Shown: positions 57,655 through 64,000 of the stretch, piece after piece
How positions within the stretch are numbered: position 1 is the stretch's first letter
Layout of the letters: the number at the start of each line of letters is the position of its first letter
Source of the DNA: DASPNM01 sp035626515
GTDB lineage: Bacteria; Bacteroidota; Bacteroidia; Chitinophagales; Chitinophagaceae
NCBI GenBank assembly: GCA_035626515.1
Contig: DASPNM010000035.1
Span: forward strand, 248,001 to 312,000
Direction: 5' to 3'
Length of the DNA stretch: 64,000 nucleotides
Made by a program: the position numbers and the translations under genes
Notes under the pieces: generated by a model
What the model saw: the letters and a program-made list of their open reading frames with translations, nothing else
Database searches by the model: none
Told to the model about the DNA's origin: nothing

Positions 57655-58154
57655 TAATAACGGTCCAGCTGCTCGCGCAGCAATTTCCGCGCGAAGTGAA
57701 TCCGGCTTTTGATCGTGCCGAGCGGTTCATTGAGGACGTTGGCAATCTCCTGGTATTTGAATCCGTCAAAATAAAGAAGGAACGGCGTTTTGAAGATCTC
57801 GGGCAGCTCGTGTATCGCCTGTTGAATTTCTTTGATCCGCAGCTCACTCTCCGCTGCATTGCTCACCGTTGCCTGTTTCAGGTTAATAAGAAAATCGTTC
57901 GGCGTGCTGTCCAGGATGGTCCGCTGTTTTGACCTGCGCCGGTAATCGTTGATGAAAATATTGCGCATGATCGTAAACAGCCAGGCCCGGATGTTTGTTC
58001 CCACGTGATATTTGTCCTGGTTGGCCAGCGCCTTGTAGATTGTTTCCTGGTAAAGGTCTTTCGCAGCTTCGCTGTCCCTTGTCAAGTTAATTGCAAATGG
58101 TTTGAGGAATTCAGAATTGCTGATCAGAATATTATTGAACTCAAGCGTGCTCAT
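57654..58154 (-). CDS. ECF RNA polymerase sigma factor without a nearby anti-sigma
   Basis: A 166-residue sigma-70 family protein with region 2 (AAKDLYQETIYKALANQDKY, RAWLFTIMRNIFINDYRRRS) and region 4 (YQEIANVLNEPLGTIKSRIH). No anti-sigma factor, receptor or barrel protein adjoins it. This compact, conserved type in Bacteroidota includes the SigP group that controls type IX secretion genes; assignment to SigP is a guess. A -7 box (58172-58179) lies 17 bases before the ATG. Confidence 0.9.
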   Translation of the reverse strand: MSTLEFNNILISNSEFLKPFAINLTRDSEAAKDLYQETIYKALANQDKYHVGTNIRAWLFTIMRNIFINDYRRRSKQRTILDSTPNDFLINLKQATVSNAAESELRIKEIQQAIHELPEIFKTPFLLYFDGFKYQEIANVLNEPLGTIKSRIHFARKLLREQLDRY

Positions 58155-58171
58155 TTTCCGGTTTGTATTAG

Positions 58172-58179
58172 CAAAATTA
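58172..58179 (-). promoter_or_regulatory. -7 promoter box of the sigma factor gene, TAATTTTG
   Basis: An exact TAnnTTTG match 17 bases before the ATG. Confidence 0.5.
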
Positions 58180-58296
58180 ATTAATTAAAGTTACAACTTT
58201 GATTTTTTGCGAATCCTGTAACAGCCCACAGGAATCGTTCCAGTTTTCCACAATGCGCCTTGAAAATCAATGGGTAATAAGGCGCGTAGGAGGATT

Positions 58297-59022
58297 CTAC
58301 CAGTTGGCATTCAGAACTTTACCCGAGTCGACAAGCCTTTTAAGCGGGGGAATCAGGGCGGGGTCGCGGAGCGCTTCGAGATGACGGACGTGGTGCAGGT
58401 CGGTACCTGCCAGCTCGTAATAATCCTTTTTGATCAGGTACTGCGCCAATTCATGCACCGACCTGCCATAATAGCTGCCGAGTGAGAGAATGTTGAGTTG
58501 AAACAGGCAGCCTATTCGTTTCAGCTCGTCAAAGAATTCCTTTCCTTGTTCCAGGTAAAGATATCGTTCCGGGTGTGCGATCACCGGCTGATAGCCCTGC
58601 ATCTGCAGGTTGAACAGGATTTCCTTAAGGCTGAGCGAAGGGGAGGCCAGCGAGAATTCCACCAGCACCTTGTTTTCATGAAGGGTCAATAACCCCGCTC
58701 CTTCCCGAAGCAGTGCCGTAAAATGATCATCGAGAAAATATTCTGCTGCCACGCTAAGCTGAATCCCTTCAGCTTTCAGGGCGCTGAATTTTTCCGAGAT
58801 CCCCGGTTTATCATTACGGTACATATCCCACATCACATGTGGTGTGGTGATGAGCTTTTGAAAGCCAAGGTCTGCCAGCCCGCGAATCAATAGTTGCGAG
58901 GTCTCCGTGTCCGGCGATCCGTCGTCAATTCCCGGAACCAGGTGGGAGTGCATGTCGGTTTTCAAAAAACTGTAATCTACGCGCGGGCGCGACTTTCCAG
59001 CTTTTGAAAAGATCTTCAGCAT
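58297..59022 (-). CDS. CpsB/CapC-type tyrosine-protein phosphatase (PHP fold)
   Basis: A 241-residue PHP-superfamily phosphatase with the metal motif DMHSHLVPGIDDGSPD near the N-terminus and later His and Asp ligands (TPHVMWD, VIAHPERY, TDLHHVRHL). In Gram-positives CpsB dephosphorylates the kinase that controls capsule chain length, and Bacteroidota homologues sit in polysaccharide loci, as here. No partner kinase is in the window. A -7 box lies 4 bases before the ATG. Confidence 0.92.
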   Translation of the reverse strand: MLKIFSKAGKSRPRVDYSFLKTDMHSHLVPGIDDGSPDTETSQLLIRGLADLGFQKLITTPHVMWDMYRNDKPGISEKFSALKAEGIQLSVAAEYFLDDHFTALLREGAGLLTLHENKVLVEFSLASPSLSLKEILFNLQMQGYQPVIAHPERYLYLEQGKEFFDELKRIGCLFQLNILSLGSYYGRSVHELAQYLIKKDYYELAGTDLHHVRHLEALRDPALIPPLKRLVDSGKVLNANW

Positions 59023-59026
59023 CTTT

Positions 59027-59034
59027 CAAATTTA
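59027..59034 (-). promoter_or_regulatory. -7 promoter box of the CpsB-type gene, TAAATTTG
   Basis: An exact TAnnTTTG match 4 bases before the ATG; predicts a leaderless transcript separate from the genes upstream. Confidence 0.6.
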
Positions 59035-59037
59035 CGA

Positions 59038-59694
59038 TCAAAAATTCCGAACCGGCAGCGAGGGAAACACCCTGTAGGCAAGACGGCTACCCGACGCGAA
59101 CAGGTACCAGGCGGTGAGAAAAAGAATCATCAGGTCGGTGTAGAGGGAGATCTTTCGCTGGTACCAGGTTTCCAGTTCGCCCTTGTACGCAAAGATCTGG
59201 CGGTACGTCGCTTCGATATCGCTGCTCTCCGATACGATCTTTTCCTCATCGCGAAAGATGATCGAACCTATACCGGTGATGCCGGGGGGCGTGTTATAAA
59301 TCACCGCCTGCACTTCGGGTGGATAAAGATCAAATCCCTTCTTCATTTGGGGACGGGGACCCACGAAACTCATTTCGCCGATCAGGACGTTGAACAGCTG
59401 CGGCAGCTCGTTGAGCTTGGTGCGCCGCAGGAAACGGCCGACTGAAGTCACACGTGGATCATTTCGCAGTGTGATCACCCCGGTCCCGATGTTCGGACTG
59501 TTCTTCAGCATCGTAGCAAATTTCCAGATCCGGAAGGGACGGTTTCGGTAACCAATGCGTTCCTGGAAATAAAAAATCTCCCGCTCGCCGGTGAAAGCCA
59601 GCACGAGCATGATGAGCAGGAATATCGGCGAAAGCAGCACCAGGGCGGCCAGGGAAAAAATAAAATCAAAAGCACGTTTTACGAATCGGTACAT
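59038..59694 (-). CDS. Sugar transferase that starts glycan assembly on a lipid carrier
   Basis: A 218-residue monotopic phosphoglycosyl transferase of the PglC/WcaJ type. One membrane-re-entrant N-terminal helix (about 8-33) is followed by FYFQERIGYRNRPFRIWKF and the catalytic DE-like and LPQLFNVLIGEMSFVGPRPQ regions. It moves a sugar phosphate from a UDP-sugar to undecaprenyl phosphate. It is the likely first step for the glycan built by this locus. It precedes the CpsB-type gene by 15 bases. Confidence 0.93.
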   Translation of the reverse strand: MYRFVKRAFDFIFSLAALVLLSPIFLLIMLVLAFTGEREIFYFQERIGYRNRPFRIWKFATMLKNSPNIGTGVITLRNDPRVTSVGRFLRRTKLNELPQLFNVLIGEMSFVGPRPQMKKGFDLYPPEVQAVIYNTPPGITGIGSIIFRDEEKIVSESSDIEATYRQIFAYKGELETWYQRKISLYTDLMILFLTAWYLFASGSRLAYRVFPSLPVRNF

Positions 59695-59746
59695 AGTGAT
59701 GGTGCCTGTGCGTCAAAGATGCGGGGTTTTGCGCAAAACTAATTGA

Positions 59747-60874
59747 TCAGTACGCGGATCGAATGGCGGCAGCTACCTGGCTCATTTCCTCATCGCTGAT
59801 GTACGTGGAGCAGGGAATGCTCAGGCAACGGCGGTAAACGTAGTCCGAGCGATCCACCCTGGTATAATAAATATTCTCACGGTACATCGGAAGCTGGTTC
59901 ATCGGAACCCAGAAGGGTCGCGACTGCATGTCCTTATCATTGAGAGTTTTCAAAACGGCTTTCTGTTTCGACGTGCTGATGGTGAAAAGCCAGAGGTTTG
60001 ATTCCACACCTGCATCCACTTTTTGAAAACCGATATCGCCGGTTCCCTGGAGCTCACGTCGGTAAAAAGCATCAATCTCTTTTTTGCGCCGGAGAAATTT
60101 CGGCAGCAATTCCATCTGCGCCACGCCCATGGCGGCGAGCACATTCACCAGCCGGTAATTGTAGCCCACATCATCATGTATGTATTCGAATGCATCGCTC
60201 TTTGCCTGCGTGGTGATGTGCTTGGCCCTTTTCGCGAGCGCTTCGTCGTTGGTCACAATCATGCCACCGCCTCCCGTAGTGATGATCTTGTTTCCATTGA
60301 AGCTAAAGCAGCCGAACAATCCGAAACTGCCGGAGTGACGGCCCTGGAAACAGCTCCCCAGCGCTTCGGTAGCATCCTCCACCACGACCAGCCCATACTC
60401 CCGTGCAATCTTCATCAGTCGTTCCATGTCGCACATATTGCCCAACACGTGCACCGGCATGATGGCGGAAATAGGGCGCTGGTCCTTGCTGAACACAAGC
60501 TTCCCGTTCTTTTTCGAACTCTCGGTTTGCAGGAATTCTTCCAGTAGATCGAGGTCCATCTGCCACGTCTCTTCGTCAATATCCATAAGGATGGGATCCG
60601 CGCCGGTATATTTGATGGAATTGATGCTCGCAACGAACGTGACGTTCGGGGCGATGACGTAATCACCGCGTTGCACTCCGGCGAGCAGCAGCGAAATGTG
60701 CAGCGCCGCGGTGCCGTTGCTCGTGGCTATTCCATAGCGGCAACCCGTGAATTCCGCCAGCATGTTTTCAAACCGCGACACGTAGGAGCCTACTGACGAT
60801 ACCCATCCTGTGTCCAGGCAGTCCCGGACGTATTTCCATTCATTTCCCGATATGTTGGGGCCGGAGAGGAGCAT
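59747..60874 (-). CDS. LegC-type DegT/DnrJ/EryC1 aminotransferase
   Basis: A 375-residue PLP sugar aminotransferase. The N-terminus (SGNEWKYVRDCLDTGWVSSV) is the LegC pattern. The PLP lysine is in CFSFNGNKIITTGGGG. LegC-type enzymes put an amino group at C4 of a UDP-6-deoxy-4-ketohexose, for legionaminic acid or related amino sugars. I chose the ATG at 60874; the frame stays open further upstream only through a 10-base repeat whose translation (FNHFQPAPTTFNNS) is not family-like. Confidence 0.9.
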   Translation of the reverse strand: MLLSGPNISGNEWKYVRDCLDTGWVSSVGSYVSRFENMLAEFTGCRYGIATSNGTAALHISLLLAGVQRGDYVIAPNVTFVASINSIKYTGADPILMDIDEETWQMDLDLLEEFLQTESSKKNGKLVFSKDQRPISAIMPVHVLGNMCDMERLMKIAREYGLVVVEDATEALGSCFQGRHSGSFGLFGCFSFNGNKIITTGGGGMIVTNDEALAKRAKHITTQAKSDAFEYIHDDVGYNYRLVNVLAAMGVAQMELLPKFLRRKKEIDAFYRRELQGTGDIGFQKVDAGVESNLWLFTISTSKQKAVLKTLNDKDMQSRPFWVPMNQLPMYRENIYYTRVDRSDYVYRRCLSIPCSTYISDEEMSQVAAAIRSAY

Positions 60875-60880
60875 GTGGTT

Positions 60881-61030
60881 TGCGGGTTGAATATAGTTGA
60901 AGATGGTTGAAAATTGTCGAGAATTGTTGAAGGTTGTTGGAGCTGGTTGAAAATGGTTGAAAATGGAATCCCAATAACTACCAAAAACCACTTTCAACTA
61001 CATTCAACTACCTTCCCCCACCTTCCACTA
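60881..61030 (-). repeat. 150-base array of decamer words in exact 10-base register
   Basis: Fifteen 10-base blocks fill the gap between the epimerase stop and the aminotransferase start. On the minus strand the first six follow TAGTTGAANG and later ones TCAACCANNT. The two words are reverse complements in their GTTGA/TCAAC core, so the array is a long inverted repeat that could fold in the RNA. The epimerase stop TAG (61028-61030) is the first triplet of the first block. Confidence 0.85.
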
Positions 61031-62002
61031 CACATTCCTAAATCTCCCCGAATACGGATCCGAAATGATCCCGCTGCGGATGAGTCGGATGATTTCGCGG
61101 ATGCCGTCGGGGACGCGCTTGGTGATTCGAAAACCCAGTTCGTCGCGGATCTTGTCGCAGTTCACGCGGTAATCGCGCGGATCTTCCGTCTTGTCGACAT
61201 AAACCGCGCGTGCGCCGGGAATCTGCTTCTGGATCTCTTCCATCAGCATCCGCTTCGTATAATTTTCCGAAGTGTCTCCAACATTGAACACGTTCGCCTT
61301 TACCTTTTCCCTGGGTGCCTCAAGGGCGAGAACGACCGATCGCGCCAGGTCGTCCACGTGGCAGTAAGGGCGGTTGAATTGCGGACCCCAGATCTCCTGT
61401 TCCCCCGTCAGGCATACGTTGCGCGTGAACTCATTTACAGTAAGGTCGAAGCGGATGCGCGGCGAAAAGCCATACACCGTGGAAAAACGCAGTGCCGCGG
61501 CGCAGATCCGTGCTGACTTGCGCTCATGCAGGAGGTAATTTTCAAATTCCACTTTCAGCTCCGCGTACAGCGAAACCGGCCGGAGCTCGGAGCTCTCATC
61601 CACATAGGAGTCGGGGTCGGCCATCTTTCCGTAATTGCTGCATGTGGATGCAAATACGAACCGGTCCACCCCAGCCTGTTCGGCTGCTTCGAAAAATTTT
61701 ACCGAGGCGTCCCAGTTTACCTCGCGCGCTTCTTCCGGAAATTTCGAACACGCCGGGTCACCTACGATGGCCGCAAGGTGCGCAATGCCGTCAACTCCTT
61801 CGAGGGCCTGCTGCACCGCGACCGGGTCCCGCAGGTCGCTCTTGCGGAATTCAAAATTCGGATGCAGCATTACGTCATAAAGCGCTTCGCCGCCAAATTT
61901 GAGGGAATCAAGGGCACGGACGTAGTAGCCGTTTTGAAGCAGCAACCGCGTGAGCACGGAGCCAATGTAGCCGGCAGCACCGGTTACCAGGATCTTCTGC
62001 AT
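61028..62002 (-). CDS. NAD-dependent sugar epimerase/dehydratase
   Basis: A 324-residue extended SDR enzyme with the Rossmann motif VTGAAGYIGSVL, the catalytic Ser/Thr region FASTCSNYG and YxxxK in SLYAELKVEFE. It acts on a nucleotide sugar (4-epimerase, dehydratase or reductase); sequence alone does not settle which. Surrounding genes suggest it makes a precursor for the same surface glycan as the LegC-type enzyme. Its stop TAG begins the decamer repeat. Confidence 0.88.
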   Translation of the reverse strand: MQKILVTGAAGYIGSVLTRLLLQNGYYVRALDSLKFGGEALYDVMLHPNFEFRKSDLRDPVAVQQALEGVDGIAHLAAIVGDPACSKFPEEAREVNWDASVKFFEAAEQAGVDRFVFASTCSNYGKMADPDSYVDESSELRPVSLYAELKVEFENYLLHERKSARICAAALRFSTVYGFSPRIRFDLTVNEFTRNVCLTGEQEIWGPQFNRPYCHVDDLARSVVLALEAPREKVKANVFNVGDTSENYTKRMLMEEIQKQIPGARAVYVDKTEDPRDYRVNCDKIRDELGFRITKRVPDGIREIIRLIRSGIISDPYSGRFRNV

Positions 62003-62031
62003 GGCACTGGGTTAAGGTGGATCAAAGTAAG

Positions 62032-62850
62032 TTATTTCTTCCGCAGCACGTAGGCTTCAATCGCCGCGTAACAACCCGACGGCGGCAGGAAGGAGAAGAA
62101 TTTTACCAGCTCGGTATTCTTCATGTTCGGATCTCCTTTTGTCAGCAGAGGATGCAGCACGCGCGCCACAAAATAGTGGCTGCTCAAAAAGTTTCTCGGC
62201 ACATCAAGAGGTTGGCCGCCGAGCTGCTGCGGGTCCACGATCTCGAATTGCTGCAGCACAAATGCTTCAAAGACCGGCCGCTCGAAATAATTATTGTGGT
62301 GAGGCATGGGTATGCTTTCCAGGCCCAGCTCGTTTCTTGCCTTGTTCAGATTCTCGTAGCCTTCGGTGAATGACTCGATGAACAGCAAATGTCCGCCTGG
62401 CTTCAGCACCCGGTGCATTTCGTTCAGCGCCTGCTGCTGCTCCTCCCAGCTGAGAAGATTAATAATGCAGCGTTCGGTGAAAAGAACGTCGAAGCTTGCG
62501 GAGTCGAAATGCAGGTTGCGGGCGTCGCCCTGCTCCAGGCGCACTCCCGAAAGGTTGCGGCTGCGGGCGATCTCCAGCAGATCTTCGCTGAAATCGATGC
62601 CCGTGAACAGGTATTCAGGAAATTCGGTAAGCAGGCGGCTGAGTGTGTAACCATTTCCACATCCTACTTCAAGCACCTTACCGGCAGCGGCCCGAATGGC
62701 AGGAAGCCGGAAGAAATTACGGATCAGGTCCAGCTCTTTCTGGCGCGTGATGGGATCCTCCATCGTGGAAAGCGCGGAATCCTTATGCTTCTGGGCCTGG
62801 GTTCTGTAATGTTCCCTGATAATCTCATCGTTGGATAAAACTTCTTTCAT
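62032..62850 (-). CDS. SAM-dependent class I methyltransferase
   Basis: A 272-residue protein (ATG at 62850) with motif I VLEVGCGNGYTLSRLL, a motif II acidic residue (LFTGIDFSEDLLE), and VLFTERCIINLLSWEEQQQAL. The C-terminal region is longer than in minimal methyltransferases. Within a glycan locus it probably methylates a sugar or a lipid-linked intermediate. It is 29 bases upstream of the epimerase gene, on the same strand. Confidence 0.87.
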   Translation of the reverse strand: MKEVLSNDEIIREHYRTQAQKHKDSALSTMEDPITRQKELDLIRNFFRLPAIRAAAGKVLEVGCGNGYTLSRLLTEFPEYLFTGIDFSEDLLEIARSRNLSGVRLEQGDARNLHFDSASFDVLFTERCIINLLSWEEQQQALNEMHRVLKPGGHLLFIESFTEGYENLNKARNELGLESIPMPHHNNYFERPVFEAFVLQQFEIVDPQQLGGQPLDVPRNFLSSHYFVARVLHPLLTKGDPNMKNTELVKFFSFLPPSGCYAAIEAYVLRKK

Positions 62851-62916
62851 AAACACCGGTTTGAGTCCTTTTGAATGGATTGCAAAAATAGGAAGATGCA
62901 GCTTGCTGAAAACAGA

Positions 62917-62946
62917 AAAGCATCCCGTGAATAGCGGGGATGCTTT
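62917..62946 (-). terminator. Probable terminator after the NeuD-type gene
   Basis: A 10-base stem AAAGCATCCC (62917-62926) with GGGATGCTTT (62937-62946), followed on the minus strand by TTTTCTG. It separates the NeuD-type gene from the methyltransferase gene. Confidence 0.75.
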
Positions 62947-62968
62947 CCAAGTTTAATGCCAGAATAAT

Positions 62969-63628
62969 TTATGCTGCAAGCAGGCGAGAGGCCGATTTGC
63001 GCGAAAGCGCACGCTGCGGATTTCCGACCACGGTCACGTTATCCGGAATGTCTTTCACGATCACCGTGCCGGCCCCGATCATCACGTTCTCGCCGATCGT
63101 CACTCCCTGCCGCACTACGGCATTGGCCCCAACAAAGCTCCCCTTACCAACCCGAACGTTGCCGCAAAGGACCGCGCCTGGGGCTATGTGGGCAAAGTCG
63201 CCAATTAAACATTCATGATCAATGCTGCAGGAAGTGTTGCAAATGACGCCTGTTCCGATTTCAACCAGCGGGTTGATAGTGGCGTTCGCAGCCACCATGA
63301 CCCCTTCCTGCAAATGCACCGACGAGGAAATCACTGCTGTGGGATGAATGGCGCTGATGGGCGCTCCCAGCTGGGCGCGCATTTCCTGGTAGACTTTTTC
63401 GCGAATCCGGTTGTCACCAATGCAGGGAAAATAATCGTACTCCCTGAGAAGCTCGATAGCTTCCTGCTCGGTGCCGAGGTACTGAAGGTGGTACGGGTTC
63501 CTGGCCTTTTCCGCCGAATCGCAATATGCGGTTACCAGGCGACCAGCGCTCAGGAGGATATCCACGATCACAAAGGCATGACCGGAATAGCCAATAATGG
63601 CGACAGGCCTTTTCAATGTGGTTTTCAT
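62969..63628 (-). CDS. NeuD/PglD-type sugar O- or N-acyltransferase
   Basis: A 219-residue protein (ATG at 63628) with the family layout: an N-terminal Rossmann-like part (RPVAIIGYSGHAFVIVDIL) that binds the sugar nucleotide, then hexapeptide repeats forming a left-handed helix (HPTAVISSSVHLQEGVMVAA, VICNTSCSIDHECLIGDF). Members acetylate sialic acid, legionaminic acid or UDP-amino-sugars such as the bacillosamine precursor. With the LegC-type aminotransferase it points to a UDP-acetamido or nonulosonic acid sugar. Confidence 0.88.
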   Translation of the reverse strand: MKTTLKRPVAIIGYSGHAFVIVDILLSAGRLVTAYCDSAEKARNPYHLQYLGTEQEAIELLREYDYFPCIGDNRIREKVYQEMRAQLGAPISAIHPTAVISSSVHLQEGVMVAANATINPLVEIGTGVICNTSCSIDHECLIGDFAHIAPGAVLCGNVRVGKGSFVGANAVVRQGVTIGENVMIGAGTVIVKDIPDNVTVVGNPQRALSRKSASRLLAA

Positions 63629-63735
63629 TGGATTGGATTTCACGCCTAAAATAAAAGGCGGAAAGCGCAAGTCCAAGGAATTCCACACACCAAACCGCCG
63701 GATTGGGAACAAGTACTAGGTACAGACTGGTAATT

Positions 63736-64000
63736 TTACGAGCGACTCCCTGTTTTTTCCAGCAATTGCCGGTAACGCACGAGGAGCTGTCGCTGGATCA
63801 CCTTCTGGTCGAATTTCTCCCCGATCTTTTTTCGGAGGCTGGCGGCGTATGCCTGCAAGGCTGCGGGATTGCGGAGGGCTTCCTCCAGGCAAGCAAGCAA
63901 TGCCTGTCCGTCGCGGGGTTCAAAAAGCAACCCGGTAACGCGGTGTTCGACCACGTCCACATTCCCCTCGATCCGTGAGCAGATCACGGGGCAAATCATC
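63736..64000 (-). CDS. Glycosyltransferase family 4, C-terminal part cut by the window edge
   Basis: Only the last 87 or so residues are present; the gene continues past the right edge. PVICSRIEGNVDVVEHRVTG followed by LLFEPRDGQALLACLEEALR is the acceptor/nucleotide-binding end of GT-B glycosyltransferases. It probably adds a sugar to the lipid-linked glycan of this locus. Confidence 0.85.
   Translation of the reverse strand, partial: MICPVICSRIEGNVDVVEHRVTGLLFEPRDGQALLACLEEALRNPAALQAYAASLRKKIGEKFDQKVIQRQLLVRYRQLLEKTGSRS

Noticed and set aside
60875..60997. Longer N-terminus for the LegC-type aminotransferase
   Set aside because: The extra 41 residues come from the decamer repeat, begin at TTG and do not look like the family, whose proteins begin close to the ATG at 60874.

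Overview
The window reads as a core chromosomal segment of a Bacteroidota bacterium, most like the Chitinophagales. The support is a complete gldK-gldL-gldM-gldN block (type IX secretion and gliding), gldB next to nadE, TonB-dependent receptors, DUF4271, DUF4783, DUF5686 and DUF6089 families, ECF sigma factors, few Shine-Dalgarno sequences, and repeated promoter boxes matching the Bacteroidota -7 consensus TAnnTTTG. I see no phage, transposase, CRISPR array or rRNA. There is one tRNA (Arg, anticodon CCG) and one cobalamin riboswitch. Overall G+C is in the mid-fifties by eye.

Layout: 1-868 is the 3' end of a BamA-like barrel protein. 1018-2861 is a four-gene operon holding a Coq4-like protein and a small winged-helix regulator. 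3108-8026 holds a DUF5686 outer membrane protein, a class III aminotransferase, a gamma carbonic anhydrase homologue and two small proteins. 8028-12751 is a shortened Bat locus (MoxR, DUF58, BatD-like, BatA) running into rsgA. 12897-20114 holds nadE/gldB, apaG, icd, a 57-residue membrane protein, a SUI1 factor, nadC and DUF4783. 20335-25152 holds gpmI, a haem-binding-domain protein and a TonB receptor. 25264-27264 is an ECF sigma factor with a protein that appears to combine an anti-sigma region, an inner membrane helix and an outer membrane barrel. uvrC follows.

29997-34870 is gldKLMN. 35031-42000 holds a YyaL-type protein, hemD, DUF4271, a POTRA/barrel protein and hemW. 42100-48496 holds gpsA, a periplasmic adaptor and TolC without an inner membrane pump, and a Cys/Met-metabolism enzyme coupled to a permease. 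48552-53770 holds two more TonB receptors, the second (btuB) under a cobalamin riboswitch. 54051-58154 holds a phospholipase D family enzyme, a YdjM-type protein, BON, idi and a second ECF sigma factor. From 58297 to the right edge is a surface glycan locus: CpsB-type phosphatase, sugar transferase, LegC-type aminotransferase, epimerase, methyltransferase, NeuD-type acyltransferase and a glycosyltransferase cut by the edge.

The least expected structure is between genes: tandem arrays of short words with a fixed period of 7, 8 or 10 bases. Six of the nine arrays supply the stop codon of the adjoining gene and carry further stop triplets in other frames. A second pattern is TAnnTTTG boxes lying 3-5 bases before start codons, which would give leaderless mRNAs. 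Third is the sigma factor with a predicted dual-membrane anti-sigma partner.
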